Shown here piece after piece: positions 63,154 through 64,000 of a stretch of 64,000 nt of DNA. The notes under the pieces are model-generated. The model was not told the DNA's origin, made no database searches, and saw only the letters and a list, made by a program, of their open reading frames with translations. The position numbers and the translations under genes are program-made. The stretch's first letter is position 1, and the number at the start of each line of letters is the position of its first letter. The DNA comes from Rhizobiales bacterium dw_265 (GTDB taxonomy: Bacteria > Pseudomonadota > Alphaproteobacteria > Micropepsales > Micropepsaceae): contig JAAVUU010000001.1 in NCBI GenBank assembly GCA_018449595.1, forward strand, positions 992,001 to 1,056,000, written 5' to 3'.

Positions 63154-63449
63154 GGAAAATCCCCGAAACAGTCGCGGAACCGTGGCACGGCTTTCCCGCA
63201 CTGACAAACCTGCCTCCAGAAATTTCACGCCACGCCCCTTTGGGCAGCAGGCTGGCGCGCTTTTGGGCAGAACTATTTTCACACCCTTGCGTTGCGCCGC
63301 CTGCCCCACGCCGCTTTAATCCTTGTACCGCGCAATGGAATCGCCGCGGCAAGGCGCCGGAACAGGCGCTGCATACGGGAAGCGCGCGGGACAGGAAAGA
63401 CAACAACGCTGCCGCGTTTCGCGGCACAATAACTGTTCGCGGGGAATTG

Positions 63450-64000
63450 ATGACAGACCTACCCATGGCGCCCAGCAGGCGCTCCCTTCTCAGCATGATC
63501 GGTGTCGTGGCGGGCAGCGCCGCGATGTATCACGCCATGACCGAACTGGGATATGCGGAAGGGTCCACCTTCACCGGCCCCATCAAGCTGTCCAATCCGC
63601 CGCCGGGCACCTCGGTGCTGGTGCTGGGCGCGGGCGTCGCCGGCATGGTCGCGGCGATGGAGTTGCGCGACGCCGGATATAAAGTGCAGGTGCTGGAATA
63701 TAACGGCCGCCCCGGCGGGCGGAACTGGTCGCTCTATGGCGGCGACACCTATACCGAACTGGGCGGATTCACCCAGAAGGTGGGCTTCGATCCCGGCCAG
63801 TATATCAATCCCGGCCCGTGGCGGCTGCCCTATCACCACCAGGGCATCCTGCATTATGTGAACCGGCTGGGCGTGGCGCTGGAGCCCTTCACCCAGGTCA
63901 ACTACAACGCCTGGGTCCATTCCACCGACGCCTATGGCGGCAAGCCGCAGCGCTACCGCGAAGTGCAGGCCGACTTCCAGGGCCATGTCGCCGAACTTCT
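63450..64000 (+). CDS. Tat-exported FAD amine oxidase, N-terminal part (cut by window edge)
   Basis: 183 complete codons are present; the gene runs off the right edge. ATG at 63450 follows GGGGA. The N-terminus has a twin-arginine leader (APSRRSLLSMIGVVAGSAAM, Arg10-Arg11). The FAD-binding fold is clear: SVLVLGAGVAGMVAAMELRD (GxGxxG at 60-65), VQVLEYNGRPGGRNW and YTELGGFTQK. Family: flavin-containing amine oxidases. The substrate domain is missing, so the substrate is unknown. The 63154-63449 gap to the divergent peptidase gene holds both promoters; I see no gene in it. Confidence 0.82.
   Translation, partial: MTDLPMAPSRRSLLSMIGVVAGSAAMYHAMTELGYAEGSTFTGPIKLSNPPPGTSVLVLGAGVAGMVAAMELRDAGYKVQVLEYNGRPGGRNWSLYGGDTYTELGGFTQKVGFDPGQYINPGPWRLPYHHQGILHYVNRLGVALEPFTQVNYNAWVHSTDAYGGKPQRYREVQADFQGHVAEL

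Noticed and set aside
1..64000. CRISPR arrays, tRNA or rRNA genes, insertion sequences, prophage
   Set aside because: No regularly spaced repeats, no cloverleaf or rRNA-like stretches, and no transposase, integrase or phage proteins were recognised by eye.

Overview
This is a GC-rich, gene-dense window with 54 protein genes called, two of them cut by the window edges. I see no rRNA, tRNA, CRISPR array, insertion sequence or phage gene. It looks like the chromosome of a heterotrophic alphaproteobacterium. The evidence is the high GC, many TonB-dependent/OprB-type outer-membrane uptake genes, Tat signals, a PiuC/HemP iron operon, and GTCATGGCCCG-type palindromic intergenic repeats. Rhizomicrobium- or Caulobacter-like soil bacteria are my guess; the genus cannot be fixed from this sequence. 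Many neighbouring genes overlap by ATGA, GTGA or TGATG, which marks translationally coupled operons.

Layout. (1) 1-4195, minus: a TonB-dependent receptor, a secreted metallophosphoesterase and the start of an alpha-2-macroglobulin-like protein. (2) 4296-7748, minus: a GntR regulator, an MFS carrier, a RutA-like flavin monooxygenase and a RutB-like cysteine hydrolase, which reads as a Rut-like ring-opening cassette. (3) 7823-13687, minus: four secreted beta-propeller proteins, including a membrane-glucose-dehydrogenase-like PQQ enzyme whose membrane anchor is a separate gene. (4) 13868-21255: a twin beta-helix/propeller protein of the GH55/pectate-lyase-3 type, a carboxylesterase, a Tat-exported TIM-barrel isomerase and two convergent orphan ModA-like binding proteins. 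(5) 21336-28724: a GHL6-type glycoside hydrolase and an oxidative L-fucose (or related deoxysugar) pathway of permease, aldo/keto reductase, lactonase, UxaA-family dehydratase and mutarotase. (6) 28721-36201: a serine hydrolase, then a nearly complete D-glucarate/D-galactarate pathway (kdgD, lysR, carrier, gudD, garD). (7) 36295-41583: a GMC oxidoreductase, an exported amidohydrolase, a Tat-exported PLP enzyme and a TetR regulator. (8) 41711-44316: an EmrAB efflux pair. (9) 44320-49602: an iron operon hemP - siderophore receptor - piuC - pepSY - tonB, headed by a perfect 19-bp palindrome. (10) 49821-57385: two PQQ-type sugar dehydrogenases flanking PEP carboxylase, then a small periplasmic protein and an OprB porin. 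(11) 57394-60764: a 53-residue protein and a coupled isomerase / Gfo-Idh-MocA / PdxA2 trio. (12) 60943-64000: a TPR protein, an M28 peptidase and the start of a Tat-exported amine oxidase.

Together the genes describe an organism living on plant or microbial polysaccharides and oxidised sugars. Polymers are cut outside or in the periplasm, sugars are partly oxidised by periplasmic PQQ enzymes, oligomers enter by TonB receptors and OprB, and sugar acids go through non-phosphorylating dehydratase routes to 2-oxoglutarate semialdehyde and pyruvate-level products. PEP carboxylase refills the TCA cycle.

The items most worth a second look are the palindromic element read in frame inside the aldo/keto reductase, the split PQQ dehydrogenase in a propeller operon, the Rut-like cassette, the Tat-exported PLP enzyme coupled to an amidohydrolase, and the six-codon leader reading frame overlapping hemP.
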